Shown here one piece after another: positions 25,421 to 34,807 of a stretch of 64,000 nucleotides of DNA. The first letter of the stretch is position 1. The number at the start of each line of letters is the position of its first letter. The DNA is from Mariniflexile fucanivorans (GTDB lineage Bacteria > Bacteroidota > Bacteroidia > Flavobacteriales > Flavobacteriaceae): positions 1-64,000 of the forward strand of contig NZ_SLUP01000005.1 in the NCBI RefSeq assembly GCF_004341235.1, in the 5' to 3' direction. The position numbers and the translations under genes are program-made. The notes under the pieces are model-generated. The model was not told the DNA's origin. It ran no database searches and was given only the letters and a program-made list of their open reading frames with translations.

Positions 25421-26596
25421 TTAAATACTTTTTGAAATTCCTAGTTCTAAACCTCTTAACTCTGCCAAGCCTCGTAATCTTCCAATTCCTGAATAACCGG
25501 GGTTTGTTTTTTTATGTAAATCGTCTAACATTTGATGACCATGATCTGGTCGCATAGGTATTAAAGCGTCTTTCATACCAGCAGTTTTTCTTCTGCGTTC
25601 TTCAATAACCACTTCTTTTACGACGCTGTACATATCTACATCGCCTTCTAAATGATTAGCTTCATGAAAATTCCCTTGCGCATCGCGTTGTGTACTTCTT
25701 AAATGTAAAAAGTGCACCCTATCGGCAAATCGTTTGAATATTTGTACTAAATTATTATCGGCTCTAACCCCTAAAGATCCTGTACAAAAGGTGATACCGT
25801 TGGCTCTGTTAGGAACTTCTGAAAATAAATACGCATAATCTTCTTCAGTACTTACCACCCTTGGTAATCCTAAAATAGGATATGGCGGATCGTCTGGATG
25901 GATACACATTAACACCTCGTTTTGAGAAGCTACTGGGATAATTTCTTTTAAAAATGAAGCTAAATTTTCTCTTAATTTTTGAGCATCAATGCCGTTATAG
26001 GTATCTAATATTGTTTGAAATTGCTCTAAAGTGTAGCCTTCTTCCGCACCCGGTAGGCCTGCAATTATATTATTGATAAGCTTTTGTTTTTCCTCATCCG
26101 AAAGCTTTTCAACATATGCTTTTGCTTCTCTTTTTTGAGCTTCAGAATACACGTTTTCTGCTCCTGGTCTTTTCAATAAATACAATTCAAACGCCGCGAA
26201 AGCAATCATATCAAAACGAAGCGCTTTAGACCCATCCGTTACTTCAAAAGCTAAATCGGTGCGTGTCCAATCTAAAACCGGCATAAAATTATAACATACA
26301 ATGTGTACGCCACAACTTGCTAAATTTTCAATGCTTTTTTTGTAGTTTTCAATATACTGTTGAAAGTTACCCGAACGCGTTTTTATAGTTTCATGCACCG
26401 GAATACTTTCTACTACACTCCATGTAAGTCCTGTGCTTTCAATTATTTCTTTTCGTTTTGTAATTTCTTCAACGGTCCAAACTGTTCCGTTTGGAATATG
26501 ATGTAATGCCGAGACAACACCTGTTGCACCCGCTTGTTTTATATCTAATAAGGATACTGGATCTTTAGGTCCGTACCAACGCCATGTTTGTTCCAT
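25421..26596 (-). CDS. uxuA: Mannonate dehydratase
   Basis: 391 residues. Begins '[34 protein letters not shown]', the UxuA signature, and has '[21 protein letters not shown]', '[11 protein letters not shown]', '[21 protein letters not shown]' and '[10 protein letters not shown]' with the metal-binding His/Cys/Asp residues. Dehydrates D-mannonate to KDG. Confidence 0.95.
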   Translation of the reverse strand: MEQTWRWYGPKDPVSLLDIKQAGATGVVSALHHIPNGTVWTVEEITKRKEIIESTGLTWSVVESIPVHETIKTRSGNFQQYIENYKKSIENLASCGVHIVCYNFMPVLDWTRTDLAFEVTDGSKALRFDMIAFAAFELYLLKRPGAENVYSEAQKREAKAYVEKLSDEEKQKLINNIIAGLPGAEEGYTLEQFQTILDTYNGIDAQKLRENLASFLKEIIPVASQNEVLMCIHPDDPPYPILGLPRVVSTEEDYAYLFSEVPNRANGITFCTGSLGVRADNNLVQIFKRFADRVHFLHLRSTQRDAQGNFHEANHLEGDVDMYSVVKEVVIEERRRKTAGMKDALIPMRPDHGHQMLDDLHKKTNPGYSGIGRLRGLAELRGLELGISKSI

Positions 26597-26613
26597 TATA
26601 ATTTTATTTAAAT

Positions 26614-27441
26614 TTAAACACCACTATATGCCGCAAATCCACCATCAATAGGTATCACAACACCTGTTACAAAAGCTGATGCATCATCGCATAAATACAA
26701 GGTTGTACTTATTAAATCTTCTGGTACGCCATAACGCCCCATTGGAGTCTGGTCTATAATTTGCTGACCTCTCTGTGTTAGGCTTCCGTCTTGATTTGTT
26801 AATAAGGTTCTGTTTTGGTCTGTTAAGAAAAACCCTGGCGCTAACGCATTCACACGAATACCTACCTTAGAAAAATGCACCGCCAACCATTGTGTAAAGT
26901 TAGAAACCGCTGCTTTTGCCCCACTATAAGCTGGTATTTTTGTTAATGGCGTAAAAGCATTCATAGATGAAATATTTAAAATACTACATCCTTTTTTTCC
27001 CACCATATCTTTGGCAAAAATTTGTGTTGGCAATAATGTTCCAATAAAATTTAAATTGAATACAAATTCAATTCCTTTAGGATCTAAATCGAAAAAGGTT
27101 TTAAAACCTTCGGTCGTATTTTTTAAATCCTCCTCTATAAGATATGGATTGGATGTCGTTCCCAGTGGATGGTTACCTCCTGCTCCATTAACCAAAATGT
27201 CACAGCTTCCTAATTTTGAGTTTATTTCCGCTTTTGCCGTTTCTAAAGACGCTTTTTCTAATACATTGGCAGCAACACCTATTGCTGTTCCTCCGTCTGC
27301 ATTAATTTCATTAGCAACTTTTTCTGCTGCATCCAATTTTAAATCTAAAACAGCAATTTTATGCCCCTGTTTGGCTAATGCTTTTGCAAGGGTGCTACAT
27401 AAAACACCTCCAGCACCTGTTAATACAATTACTTTACTCAT
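26614..27441 (-). CDS. SDR-type fructuronate reductase (D-mannonate oxidoreductase)
   Basis: 275 residues, SDR fold: '[19 protein letters not shown]', '[14 protein letters not shown]', catalytic '[22 protein letters not shown]' (Ser, Tyr, Lys), '[16 protein letters not shown]'. This type replaces the longer UxuB in several Bacteroidetes and Firmicutes. With uxaC and uxuA it completes glucuronate to KDG. First gene of the operon, downstream of two palindromic operators. Confidence 0.8.
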   Translation of the reverse strand: MSKVIVLTGAGGVLCSTLAKALAKQGHKIAVLDLKLDAAEKVANEINADGGTAIGVAANVLEKASLETAKAEINSKLGSCDILVNGAGGNHPLGTTSNPYLIEEDLKNTTEGFKTFFDLDPKGIEFVFNLNFIGTLLPTQIFAKDMVGKKGCSILNISSMNAFTPLTKIPAYSGAKAAVSNFTQWLAVHFSKVGIRVNALAPGFFLTDQNRTLLTNQDGSLTQRGQQIIDQTPMGRYGVPEDLISTTLYLCDDASAFVTGVVIPIDGGFAAYSGV

Positions 27442-27482
27442 GGTTTAGTTGTTAATATTCATCAATAATTTCGAACACTTTC

Positions 27483-27525
27483 GTGTGCGCACACACAAAA
27501 ATAATAAAAAATAGTGTGCGCACAC
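27483..27525. promoter_or_regulatory. Twin LacI-type operators GTGTGCGCACAC in a divergent promoter region
   Basis: Two perfect 12-bp palindromes, 27483-27494 and 27514-27525, centres 31 bp apart (about three helical turns, same face). On the minus strand a -7 box TATTTTTG (27503-27496) ends one base before the first operator, so a bound repressor would block the start of the uronate operon. The divergent LacI gene is the obvious binder. No other exact GTGTGCGCACAC was noticed in the window. Confidence 0.75.
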
Positions 27526-27628
27526 AAAAAATATCATAATTTAGTCAAAAAATTAATAATTTATTAGTTTTATAAAGTTTAACGCTTTTTATTTACCCTA
27601 ATTATTAATAAGTTTTATTCATTTATAC

Positions 27629-28684
27629 ATGATTACTATAAAGGATATAGCCAAAGAAGCAAACGTATCTGACGGAACTGTAGATAGAGTTTTACATAAT
27701 CGCGGTGGTGTTTCAAAAAAAACAGAAGCTAAAATTAGAACGATTCTTGAAAAACATAATTTTAGTGTCAATCCGGTCGCAAGTGCGTTGGCATTAAAGA
27801 ACAAATTTTATATTGCTGCATTAATTCCTGGCTATAATAACGATGATTTATTTTGGAAATCGCCTTATTTAGGAATTTTAAAAGCTACTGAAGATGTAAA
27901 AAACTTTGGCACACAAGTAGATACTTTCAAGTATAACCAATACGATTCTGCATCTTACCTAGAGATGTTTAAAAAATTGATAAAAACGGAACCATCTGCC
28001 GTTTTATTGGTGCCTACTTTTTTAAATGAAACAACAGAAATTGTAAAGTCGTTGGAACAATTAGAAATTCCCTATTTCTTTTTAAATGTAGACCTTGAAG
28101 GTTTTAAGAATACGGCTTTTATTGGGCAGGATTCTTATACAGCAGGCTATATTGCAGGTAAACTTATGTATTTAAACATATCGAAATCTTCAAGTTTTTT
28201 AATTATTCAATCCAGACGTAACATTACTAAAAACAATGCCATCTTTAAACGAATAGAAGGTTTCAATGATTTCTTCATTAAGAACAATATAAATTCACAA
28301 TCATTTACTTTAAAAATTGAAAACTTAACGAACCTATTAGAAACAAAAGAAAAAATTAATGACTATTTAAAACAACATCCAGAAATTGAAGGCGTATTTG
28401 TTCCATCGAGTAGAATTTATTTAATAGCAGACTGTTTAGAAGATCCATATCTAAAAAAACTTCAACTAATTGGGTTTGATAATACCCCTCAAAATATTGA
28501 CTGTTTACTAAACGACTCGGTTTCGTTTTTAATTTCTCAAAAACCGTTCGATCAAGGTTACGAGTCTATTAGAATTATCGCCGACTATTTAATTAAAAAC
28601 AAAACCCCAAACAATAAAACATTCCTTCCTATAGAGATTTTGCTAAAAGAAAATGCGATATACGTAGACCGACATGAAGAGTAA
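27629..28684 (+). CDS. LacI-family regulator of the glucuronate operon
   Basis: 351 residues. N-terminal helix-turn-helix 'ITIKDIAKEANVSDGTVDRVLHNRGGVSKKTEAKI' and hinge, then a periplasmic-binding-like sensor domain ('KFYIAALIPGYNNDDLFW', 'GQDSYTAGYIAGKLM', 'QLIGFDNTPQNIDCLL', 'SFLISQKPFDQGYESI'). The effector is probably a uronate-pathway metabolite (inference from the divergent operon). Confidence 0.85.
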   Translation: MITIKDIAKEANVSDGTVDRVLHNRGGVSKKTEAKIRTILEKHNFSVNPVASALALKNKFYIAALIPGYNNDDLFWKSPYLGILKATEDVKNFGTQVDTFKYNQYDSASYLEMFKKLIKTEPSAVLLVPTFLNETTEIVKSLEQLEIPYFFLNVDLEGFKNTAFIGQDSYTAGYIAGKLMYLNISKSSSFLIIQSRRNITKNNAIFKRIEGFNDFFIKNNINSQSFTLKIENLTNLLETKEKINDYLKQHPEIEGVFVPSSRIYLIADCLEDPYLKKLQLIGFDNTPQNIDCLLNDSVSFLISQKPFDQGYESIRIIADYLIKNKTPNNKTFLPIEILLKENAIYVDRHEE

Positions 28685-28919
28685 AGTCAAAATAAATTGA
28701 TTATTCTTAATTTAGGATATATATTTTTTCCAACTAATTTAATAAACCTTGACAAACGGTTTTGAAACAGAAATGTAAACCAAAATATAGCTACTTTAAA
28801 TAGCACAACTTTTTTTAGTCTAATATTGTAAGTACAGTTTCGAATGAAGCATGGGTTCTATTTGTTTAAGTAAGCATGAAAATTAGAGCATAAGTCTAAT
28901 TAAAACAATTCATATCAAG

Positions 28920-28927
28920 TATCTTTG
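28920..28927 (+). promoter_or_regulatory. -7 box of the methyltransferase gene (TATCTTTG)
   Basis: Fits TAnnTTTG, 17 bases before the ATG; no good -33 TTG seen. Confidence 0.4.
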
Positions 28928-28944
28928 TTGGCAAATTAGATATT

Positions 28945-29670
28945 ATGAGTTTTTACCAGCAAATAGCGCCCTATTATCATCATATTTTTAAAATCAATGT
29001 GAATCAAATTGATTTTATCAAGTCGAAAATACCAGATTTTGATAGTCATATTATTGACGTTGGATGCGGTATTGGAACGCTTTCATTCGAACTAAATCCA
29101 TATTACAAAAATGTTCTCGGAATTGATATGGATACTGAAATGATACAAGCCGCTTTAAGCAAAACGAAAAACAATTCAAACGCTATTGAATTTCAGCAAA
29201 TAAGTATGCTTGAATTAAATACGCTACATGATAAAAATTCTGTAGACGGCATCATTTGTTTTGGAAATACCTTAGTCCATTTAAATTCATTGGATGATGT
29301 AGCCTATTTTTTACGACAAGCAAAAGCAGTACTTAAAGTAAATGGTAAATTATTAATGCAAATTGTGAATTACGATAAAGTACTTTCAAAAAACATTAAG
29401 CAGTTACCGCTTATAGAAAATGAGGATATTATTTTTGAACGTCATTATTGTTACCGAAAATTAGAAAATAAAATTGATTTTAATACGCGATTAACCGTTA
29501 AATCTACTGAAGACATCATTGAAAATAGTATTGAATTGCTACCGCTTTTAAAGGAAGAACTAAGAGGTTTATTGCAAAAAGCTGGTTTTAATTTTTGTAA
29601 CTACTATGGCAATTTTAATCAAGAAGCCTATACAATGGATAGTCCTGCATTAATTGTAGAAGCTTGGTAA
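28945..29670 (+). CDS. Class I SAM-dependent methyltransferase
   Basis: 241 residues. SAM-binding motif I 'IIDVGCGIGTLSFEL' (about 36-50), 'VLGIDMDTEMIQAA' motif II, 'VDGIICFGNTLVHL' motif post-I/III. The substrate is unknown. No signal peptide. It precedes a thioredoxin-like gene and thiE on the same strand but appears to have its own promoter. Confidence 0.8.
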   Translation: MSFYQQIAPYYHHIFKINVNQIDFIKSKIPDFDSHIIDVGCGIGTLSFELNPYYKNVLGIDMDTEMIQAALSKTKNNSNAIEFQQISMLELNTLHDKNSVDGIICFGNTLVHLNSLDDVAYFLRQAKAVLKVNGKLLMQIVNYDKVLSKNIKQLPLIENEDIIFERHYCYRKLENKIDFNTRLTVKSTEDIIENSIELLPLLKEELRGLLQKAGFNFCNYYGNFNQEAYTMDSPALIVEAW

Positions 29671-29739
29671 TCTGCTTATTTTATAAACCTATTAAACCCC
29701 TAAATTTGCAGTCATTCCTAAAAACAGAAAAACTTAAAA

Positions 29740-30186
29740 ATGAATAGCACGATACAATCCATACCCGTAATAGATTTAGATGGTTTTCCTGTCGATTTAA
29801 TAACATCCTATAAAAATAAAATATTGCTAATTATCATTTACAACAACGATTGTTTGGGTTGTACCGGGCGCGCCATTCCTTTAGCTTACGAATTTCAGCA
29901 GCAATATCCAACCATTCAAGTCATAGGGATTCACGCCGATTTTGTGAACAGAGAAGGTACAAAAGACACTATCAAACGCGTATTTACTAGTGGCGAGATT
30001 CCATTTCCGATTTTTATAGACAGACATCACAAGGTTTTCGACCAATTTAACGCCGAAGGCACACCACAATGGCTGCTAATTTCAGAAGAAGGCGAGCTAT
30101 TTCGTTCTATTTTTGGGTCGCAAGATAATGCACAGAACCGTTTGTTTTATGCGCTGGAAAGTCTAGTAGAAAACACTAACAACTAA
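29740..30186 (+). CDS. Thioredoxin-fold (TlpA/AhpC-like) protein
   Basis: 148 residues, no signal peptide, so cytoplasmic. 'LIIIYNNDCLGCTGRAIPLAYEF' holds a CxxC redox pair after the first strand; 'FIDRHHKVFDQFNAEGTPQWLLI' includes the conserved cis-Pro. A disulfide reductase or peroxiredoxin-like protein. A -7-like TAAATTTG lies at 29701-29708. 24 bases precede thiE, so the two may be co-transcribed. Confidence 0.75.
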   Translation: MNSTIQSIPVIDLDGFPVDLITSYKNKILLIIIYNNDCLGCTGRAIPLAYEFQQQYPTIQVIGIHADFVNREGTKDTIKRVFTSGEIPFPIFIDRHHKVFDQFNAEGTPQWLLISEEGELFRSIFGSQDNAQNRLFYALESLVENTNN

Positions 30187-30210
30187 CAAAAGCACGAAAC
30201 TACTAAAGAA

Positions 30211-30855
30211 ATGATTATACCTAAACTACATTATATATCTCAAGGAATTTCGCCAAACGAGCATCTGGAAAACATACAAAAAGCCTGCTCTTCTGGTGCC
30301 GAATTAGTGCAATTACGTTTAAAAAATGTTTCAGAAAAAAAATATTTAAAAATAGCAACAGCCGCTAGAGAAATCACTTCTCATTTTCAAACCAGATTAA
30401 TCATAAATGACGATTACAAAACAGCCAAGGCCGTGAAAGCAGATGGTGTGCATTTAGGAAAAACGGACGCCTCCCCTACGATTGTTAGAAAACATTTATA
30501 CACCTGGCAAATTATTGGGGGAACCGCAAATACCTTACAAGATTGCGAAGTATTAATTGGTGAAGAAGTCGATTATATTAGTTTAGGCCCTTTTAGATTT
30601 ACAACAACCAAAGAAAATTTACCAAAGTTTTTAGGTTTGGATGGTTATACGGCAATTCTAGAAGCCTTAAACACGGAAACACCCATTATTGCAGTAGGTG
30701 GCATTATAACGAATGATGTTGCAGACATATTAGAAACGGGTATTTCTGGTATTGCGGTTTCTGGTGAAATAACCAGAAATTTTGATTCTATAAGAACCTT
30801 TAACCTTTTACTAAACGCTTCAGCAACCGAGGAGCAACTCTATACTTTTAAATAG
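30211..30855 (+). CDS. thiE: Thiamine-phosphate synthase
   Basis: 214 residues, TIM barrel: 'ELVQLRLKN', 'RLIINDDYKTAKAVKADGVHLGKTDA', 'IIGGTANTLQD', 'DYISLGPFRFTTTKENLPKFLGLDGY', 'PIIAVGGIITNDV', 'GIAVSGEI'. Joins HMP-diphosphate and thiazole phosphate. It stands alone; no other thi gene or TPP riboswitch is seen here. Confidence 0.9.
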   Translation: MIIPKLHYISQGISPNEHLENIQKACSSGAELVQLRLKNVSEKKYLKIATAAREITSHFQTRLIINDDYKTAKAVKADGVHLGKTDASPTIVRKHLYTWQIIGGTANTLQDCEVLIGEEVDYISLGPFRFTTTKENLPKFLGLDGYTAILEALNTETPIIAVGGIITNDVADILETGISGIAVSGEITRNFDSIRTFNLLLNASATEEQLYTFK

Positions 30856-30972
30856 AACGAAACGTTTTTGGCGTTTCAGAAGTTTAGAAAAAAAGCAGAT
30901 TGTAAATAATAGCAATCCTTATTTTGAACATGAAAACAGACCAACTCTGTACTTATTCTGTACTGGACACCA

Positions 30973-31004
30973 TAAAAAAAGGGATTCAATCTCTTGAAAC
31001 CCTT
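30973..31004 (-). terminator. Terminator downstream of the tRNA-Met fragment
   Basis: Imperfect stem AAGGGNTTCAA / TTGAANCCCTT; on the minus strand it ends in TTTTTTTATGG, just past the 3' end of the tRNA fragment. It would be the native terminator of the once-intact tRNA gene. Confidence 0.55.
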
Positions 31005-31013
31005 GTTATTCCT

Positions 31014-31064
31014 AGTAGCGGGAACTGGACTCGAACCAGTGACCTTCGGGTTATGAGCCCGAAT
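31014..31064 (-). pseudogene. tRNA-Met(CAT) 3'-half remnant, probable attachment-site scar
   Basis: On the minus strand the anticodon arm (TTCGGG stem, loop CTCATAA with anticodon CAT, CCCGAA), variable loop GGTCA, T arm (CTGG-TTCGAGT-CCAG) and acceptor strand TCCCGCTA are perfect, but the D arm and 5' acceptor strand are missing: upstream of the anticodon stem the sequence turns into AT-rich non-tRNA DNA. Such 3'-end duplications are left when integrative elements insert at tRNA genes. The element would lie to the right, the intact tRNA beyond the window. Confidence 0.85.
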
Positions 31065-31906
31065 AATTAGATTTTTATCTATTTACCGTTTTTCAAAACG
31101 CTGAACAACAGATTGTTAATATTTTATTTTAAATTTTAAAAACACAAACCGTATACGGTTCTGTATGCGCTTTTGTTCTGCTAATATACTATTTTTTTTA
31201 AAAACCTATAGGTTTTATGAGAGGTTAAAATTTCGTAGTTTGCACCAATTGCAAAAAACGGCAAGACAATACCACCCTCGGCGGAAAAAAGTGAGCATAG
31301 TTAAATTATAAATAACTCATTATATTGTATTAGTTTAATGCCGTAAATGATCTGGTTCAAATTATCAGCTTTTAATGGTTTTCATCATCCGCTCCATCCA
31401 CCTCATAGCTAACAAACTAACACCTCAAAATCTAAGAAAACATCTCACTTAATTGAATAGTTTATATACTAATCTTTAAAATATTTTAAAAACCCAGTAT
31501 AAATAATTGGTTTTTCGATAATTTATTTTACATTTGTGTAATCGATTACAAATATTTATAGTATAATGACAAAACATCACTTCTAATATGTAACAAATCT
31601 GAATAATGTTTTAGAATATGACACTAAAAAAAGATTAAGTGTACAATTATCAATTCATTAAATGCTTTAAAAAAAACAATCATAATATAGGTGTCTTTTA
31701 CATAAAAGATATCTTAACAATTGGATAATCACATTTAAAAAAATTAAAATTGGATAAAATATATTTGAAAACTGAAACTTTATAGTAAAAAGTGCTAGAA
31801 CTCTTTCATGTCATCTATTAAAACTGAAACTCAGTAGTTAACGTATAACTTTATTCAAAAGGAAGTAAAAACTAAATAACTATGATTGATTTTAAAAATT
31901 AGAATT
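31065..31906. other. Long AT-rich region between the tRNA scar and the galacturonate operon
   Basis: No gene found. It holds the promoter/operator at 31509-31552 and then a ~360-base untranslated leader. No integrase gene or fragment is visible. Confidence 0.5.
31509..31552 (+). promoter_or_regulatory. Promoter and operator of the galacturonate operon
   Basis: TTG at 31509-31511, 19 bases, then TACATTTG at 31531-31538: a perfect TTG-N19-TAnnTTTG promoter. The 14-bp palindrome TGTAATCGATTACA (31539-31552) follows without a gap and would cover the transcription start. Confidence 0.8.
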
Positions 31907-33307
31907 ATGCATAATAAATTTATAAATGACAATTTTTTATTAGAAAACAAGTATGCCGAAGAATTATACCATAATTATTCAAAGCGCCAACCTATTATTG
32001 ATTATCATAACCACTTGCCCCCACAGCTAATTGCAGAAGATGTAACATTTAATAACATTACGAATGTATGGATAAATGGAGACCATTATAAGTGGCGCGC
32101 CATGCGTACATTGGGTATAAATGAAGAATTTATAACTGGTAAAGCATCTGATAAAGACAAATTTTTAAATTGGGCAAAAACAGTTCCCTACACCATGCGT
32201 AATCCATTGTATCATTGGACACATTTAGAATTGGCCAGATATTTTGATATTTACGATTTACTCAATGAAAAATCTGCCGAAAAAATTTGGGAACAGACCC
32301 AAGATAAATTAAATTCAGACGGCTATAGCTGTAGAGGGTTGCTTAATAAAGCCAATGCTGAATTGGTTTGCACCACAGAAGATCCTACTGATACTTTAGA
32401 ACACCATCAAAAATTAGACAAAAGTGATTTTAACGTAAAAGTGAGCACAGCTTTTAGACCAGATAAGGCCATTTTAATTTCAAACGACGGCTATAACGAT
32501 TACATAAATTCTTTAGGAAACGTTGCAGGTGTATCAATAAATTCATTTGCCGACTTATGTGATGCTTTAAGAAAACGAATTGAATTTTTCAATGCTAATG
32601 GTTGTAAGATATGCGATCATGGTTTAGATCAAATCTATTTTGAAAACTACACTGAAAATGAAGTCAATACTATTTTCAAAAAGAAAAGAGAAAACAAAGC
32701 TATTAGCAATGAAGAAGCTTTAAAATTCCAAAGTGCTGTATTGGTGTTTTTATGTGAAACCTATCACGAATTTGGATGGGTTCAGCAATTTCATTTAGGT
32801 GCATTACGAAATAATAACGCACGTATGCACCGCATTTTAGGTCCTGATACTGGTTGGGATTCTATAGGCGATTATCCTCAAGCACAAAAACTATCAGCTT
32901 TCTTAAATGCTTTAGACAGTAAAGATAAATTAACAAAAACTATTATTTACAACTTAAACCCTGCCGATAACGAAGTTATGGCAACCATGATAGGTAACTT
33001 TAATGATGGAAGTGTTAAAGGAAAAGTACAATTCGGCTCTGGTTGGTGGTTTTTAGACCAAAAAGATGGTATGACCAAACAGTTAAACGCCCTTTCAAAC
33101 ATGGGGTTAATTAGTTGCTTTGTAGGTATGCTAACAGATTCACGTAGCTTTTTATCGTTTCCAAGACACGAATATTTTAGACGTATTTTATGCAACTTAC
33201 TAGGTGATGAAATAAATAGAGGTGAGCTACCAAATGATATGGAGTGGATTGGCAAAATGGTTTCAGATATTAGTTATAATAATGCCAAAGAGTATTTTAA
33301 TTTATAG
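31907..33307 (+). CDS. uxaC: Glucuronate/galacturonate isomerase, copy 2
   Basis: 466 residues from the first ATG (an upstream TTG at 31886 is the only earlier start). 'QPIIDYHNHLPPQLIAED' with the metal His pair, 'CTTEDPTDTLEHH', 'QQFHLGALRNNNARMH', 'GWDSIGDYPQAQKL', 'MLTDSRSFLSFPRHEYFRRILC' as in copy 1 at 24012. It heads an operon with tagaturonate reductase and altronate dehydratase, so its substrate here should be galacturonate, the main pectin sugar. Confidence 0.93.
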   Translation: MHNKFINDNFLLENKYAEELYHNYSKRQPIIDYHNHLPPQLIAEDVTFNNITNVWINGDHYKWRAMRTLGINEEFITGKASDKDKFLNWAKTVPYTMRNPLYHWTHLELARYFDIYDLLNEKSAEKIWEQTQDKLNSDGYSCRGLLNKANAELVCTTEDPTDTLEHHQKLDKSDFNVKVSTAFRPDKAILISNDGYNDYINSLGNVAGVSINSFADLCDALRKRIEFFNANGCKICDHGLDQIYFENYTENEVNTIFKKKRENKAISNEEALKFQSAVLVFLCETYHEFGWVQQFHLGALRNNNARMHRILGPDTGWDSIGDYPQAQKLSAFLNALDSKDKLTKTIIYNLNPADNEVMATMIGNFNDGSVKGKVQFGSGWWFLDQKDGMTKQLNALSNMGLISCFVGMLTDSRSFLSFPRHEYFRRILCNLLGDEINRGELPNDMEWIGKMVSDISYNNAKEYFNL

Positions 33308-33321
33308 TATAAAAATAATAA

Positions 33322-34776
33322 TTGACTTTGAATAATAACACAACAACAAAAGCAACAACGTATAGATGGACCATCTGTGGTCTTCTATTCATGGCAACAA
33401 CCATCAATTATCTAGACAGGCAGGTCCTTTCTTTAACATGGAAAGATTTTATAGCTCCTGAATTTCATTGGACAAACAATGATTACGGAAACATAACAGC
33501 CTTGTTCTCTATTTTTTATGCTGTTTCTTTATTATTTGCTGGTCGTTTTGTGGATATTATGGACACGAAAAAAGGCTTTCTTTGGGCCATCGGTGTTTGG
33601 TCGGTTGGTGCTTGTTTGCATGCTTTTGCTGGTATTGCAACCTCAGGTTATTTAACAGGAGAATGGTTTGTTGGTTTTGCCGAAGCGAAAGAAATTATTA
33701 GTACAGTGAATGATACTGGTTTAGTAATTTCTGTAAGTGTTACCTTGTTTATTTTCGCTCGTTTCGTTTTGGCTTTAGGAGAAGCTGGAAATTTTCCAGC
33801 CGCCATTAAAACTACGGCGGAATATTTTCCTAAAAAGGACCGAGCTTTCTCTACAAGTATCTTCAATGCAGGAGCGACTGTTGGCGCATTAGCTGCACCC
33901 ATTTCAATTCCTTTTATTGCAAAAGCTTATGGTTGGGAAATGTCCTTCATCATTATTGGGGCATTAGGTTTTGTATGGATGGGCTTTTGGGTATTTATGT
34001 ATGAAAAACCAGAAAAACACTCCAAAGTAAATGCTGCAGAATTAGAATACATTCAACAAGACATCATTTCAGATAGTAAAATAGAAGGATATGTTCCTGA
34101 AAGCACTAAAAAAGTTTCCTTAATAGACTGTTTTAGATACAAACAAACCTGGGCGTTTGCCTTTGGAAAGTTCATGACCGATGGCGTTTGGTGGTTTTTC
34201 TTATTCTGGACACCAGCTTATTTAAGCTCGGTTTACGGCATGGACTCTGCACAAGCCGCTTTCCCGTTATTTATTTTATATGCCATTACATTGCTTTCAA
34301 TTATAGGCGGTTGGTTGCCCACTTATTTTGTAGAAAAAAAAGAAATGAATCCTTATGAAGGAAGAATAAGAGCCATGTTAATTTTTGCATTTTTTCCCTT
34401 ATTGGCATTAGTTGCTCAACCTTTAGGACATTATACTTATTGGATTCCCGTAATAATTATTGGAATTGCAGGTGCTGCACACCAAGCTTGGTCTGCAAAT
34501 ATTTTTACCACCGTGGGCGATATGTTTCCTAAAAAAGCCATTGCAACGGTTACCGGTATTGGAGGCTTAGCAGGAGGATTAGGTTCAACGTTTATCAATA
34601 AAGGCTCTGGACTTCTATTTGATTTTAGTGAAAATACAAATATGGCATTTATGGGATTCCAAGGAATTGAAGCAGGATATTTTATCGTTTTTTCAATATG
34701 TGCCGTTTGTTACTTAATAGGTTGGGTGGTTATGAAAAGTTTAGTACCACATTACAGACCAATAACAGATTTATAA
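33322..34776 (+). CDS. MFS hexuronate transporter (ExuT type), copy 2
   Basis: 484 residues, 12 membrane segments with a longer loop after helix 3 than copy 1. 'TTINYLDRQVLSLTW', 'GEAGNFPAAIKTTAEYFPKKDRAF' and 'GAAHQAWSANIFTTVGDMFPKKAIATVTGIGGLAGG' match the ACS/ExuT branch. No ATG exists before helix 1; TTG at 33322 or 33328 must be the start, 14 or 20 bases after uxaC. Likely galacturonate importer. Confidence 0.85.
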   Translation: MTLNNNTTTKATTYRWTICGLLFMATTINYLDRQVLSLTWKDFIAPEFHWTNNDYGNITALFSIFYAVSLLFAGRFVDIMDTKKGFLWAIGVWSVGACLHAFAGIATSGYLTGEWFVGFAEAKEIISTVNDTGLVISVSVTLFIFARFVLALGEAGNFPAAIKTTAEYFPKKDRAFSTSIFNAGATVGALAAPISIPFIAKAYGWEMSFIIIGALGFVWMGFWVFMYEKPEKHSKVNAAELEYIQQDIISDSKIEGYVPESTKKVSLIDCFRYKQTWAFAFGKFMTDGVWWFFLFWTPAYLSSVYGMDSAQAAFPLFILYAITLLSIIGGWLPTYFVEKKEMNPYEGRIRAMLIFAFFPLLALVAQPLGHYTYWIPVIIIGIAGAAHQAWSANIFTTVGDMFPKKAIATVTGIGGLAGGLGSTFINKGSGLLFDFSENTNMAFMGFQGIEAGYFIVFSICAVCYLIGWVVMKSLVPHYRPITDL

Positions 34777-34807
34777 AACAATAATTTAATTATTCAAGAG
34801 AAACAAA

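Noticed and set aside
31014-31080. A complete tRNA-Met gene
   Set aside because: No D arm or 5' acceptor strand can be found upstream of the anticodon arm, so it cannot form a full tRNA.
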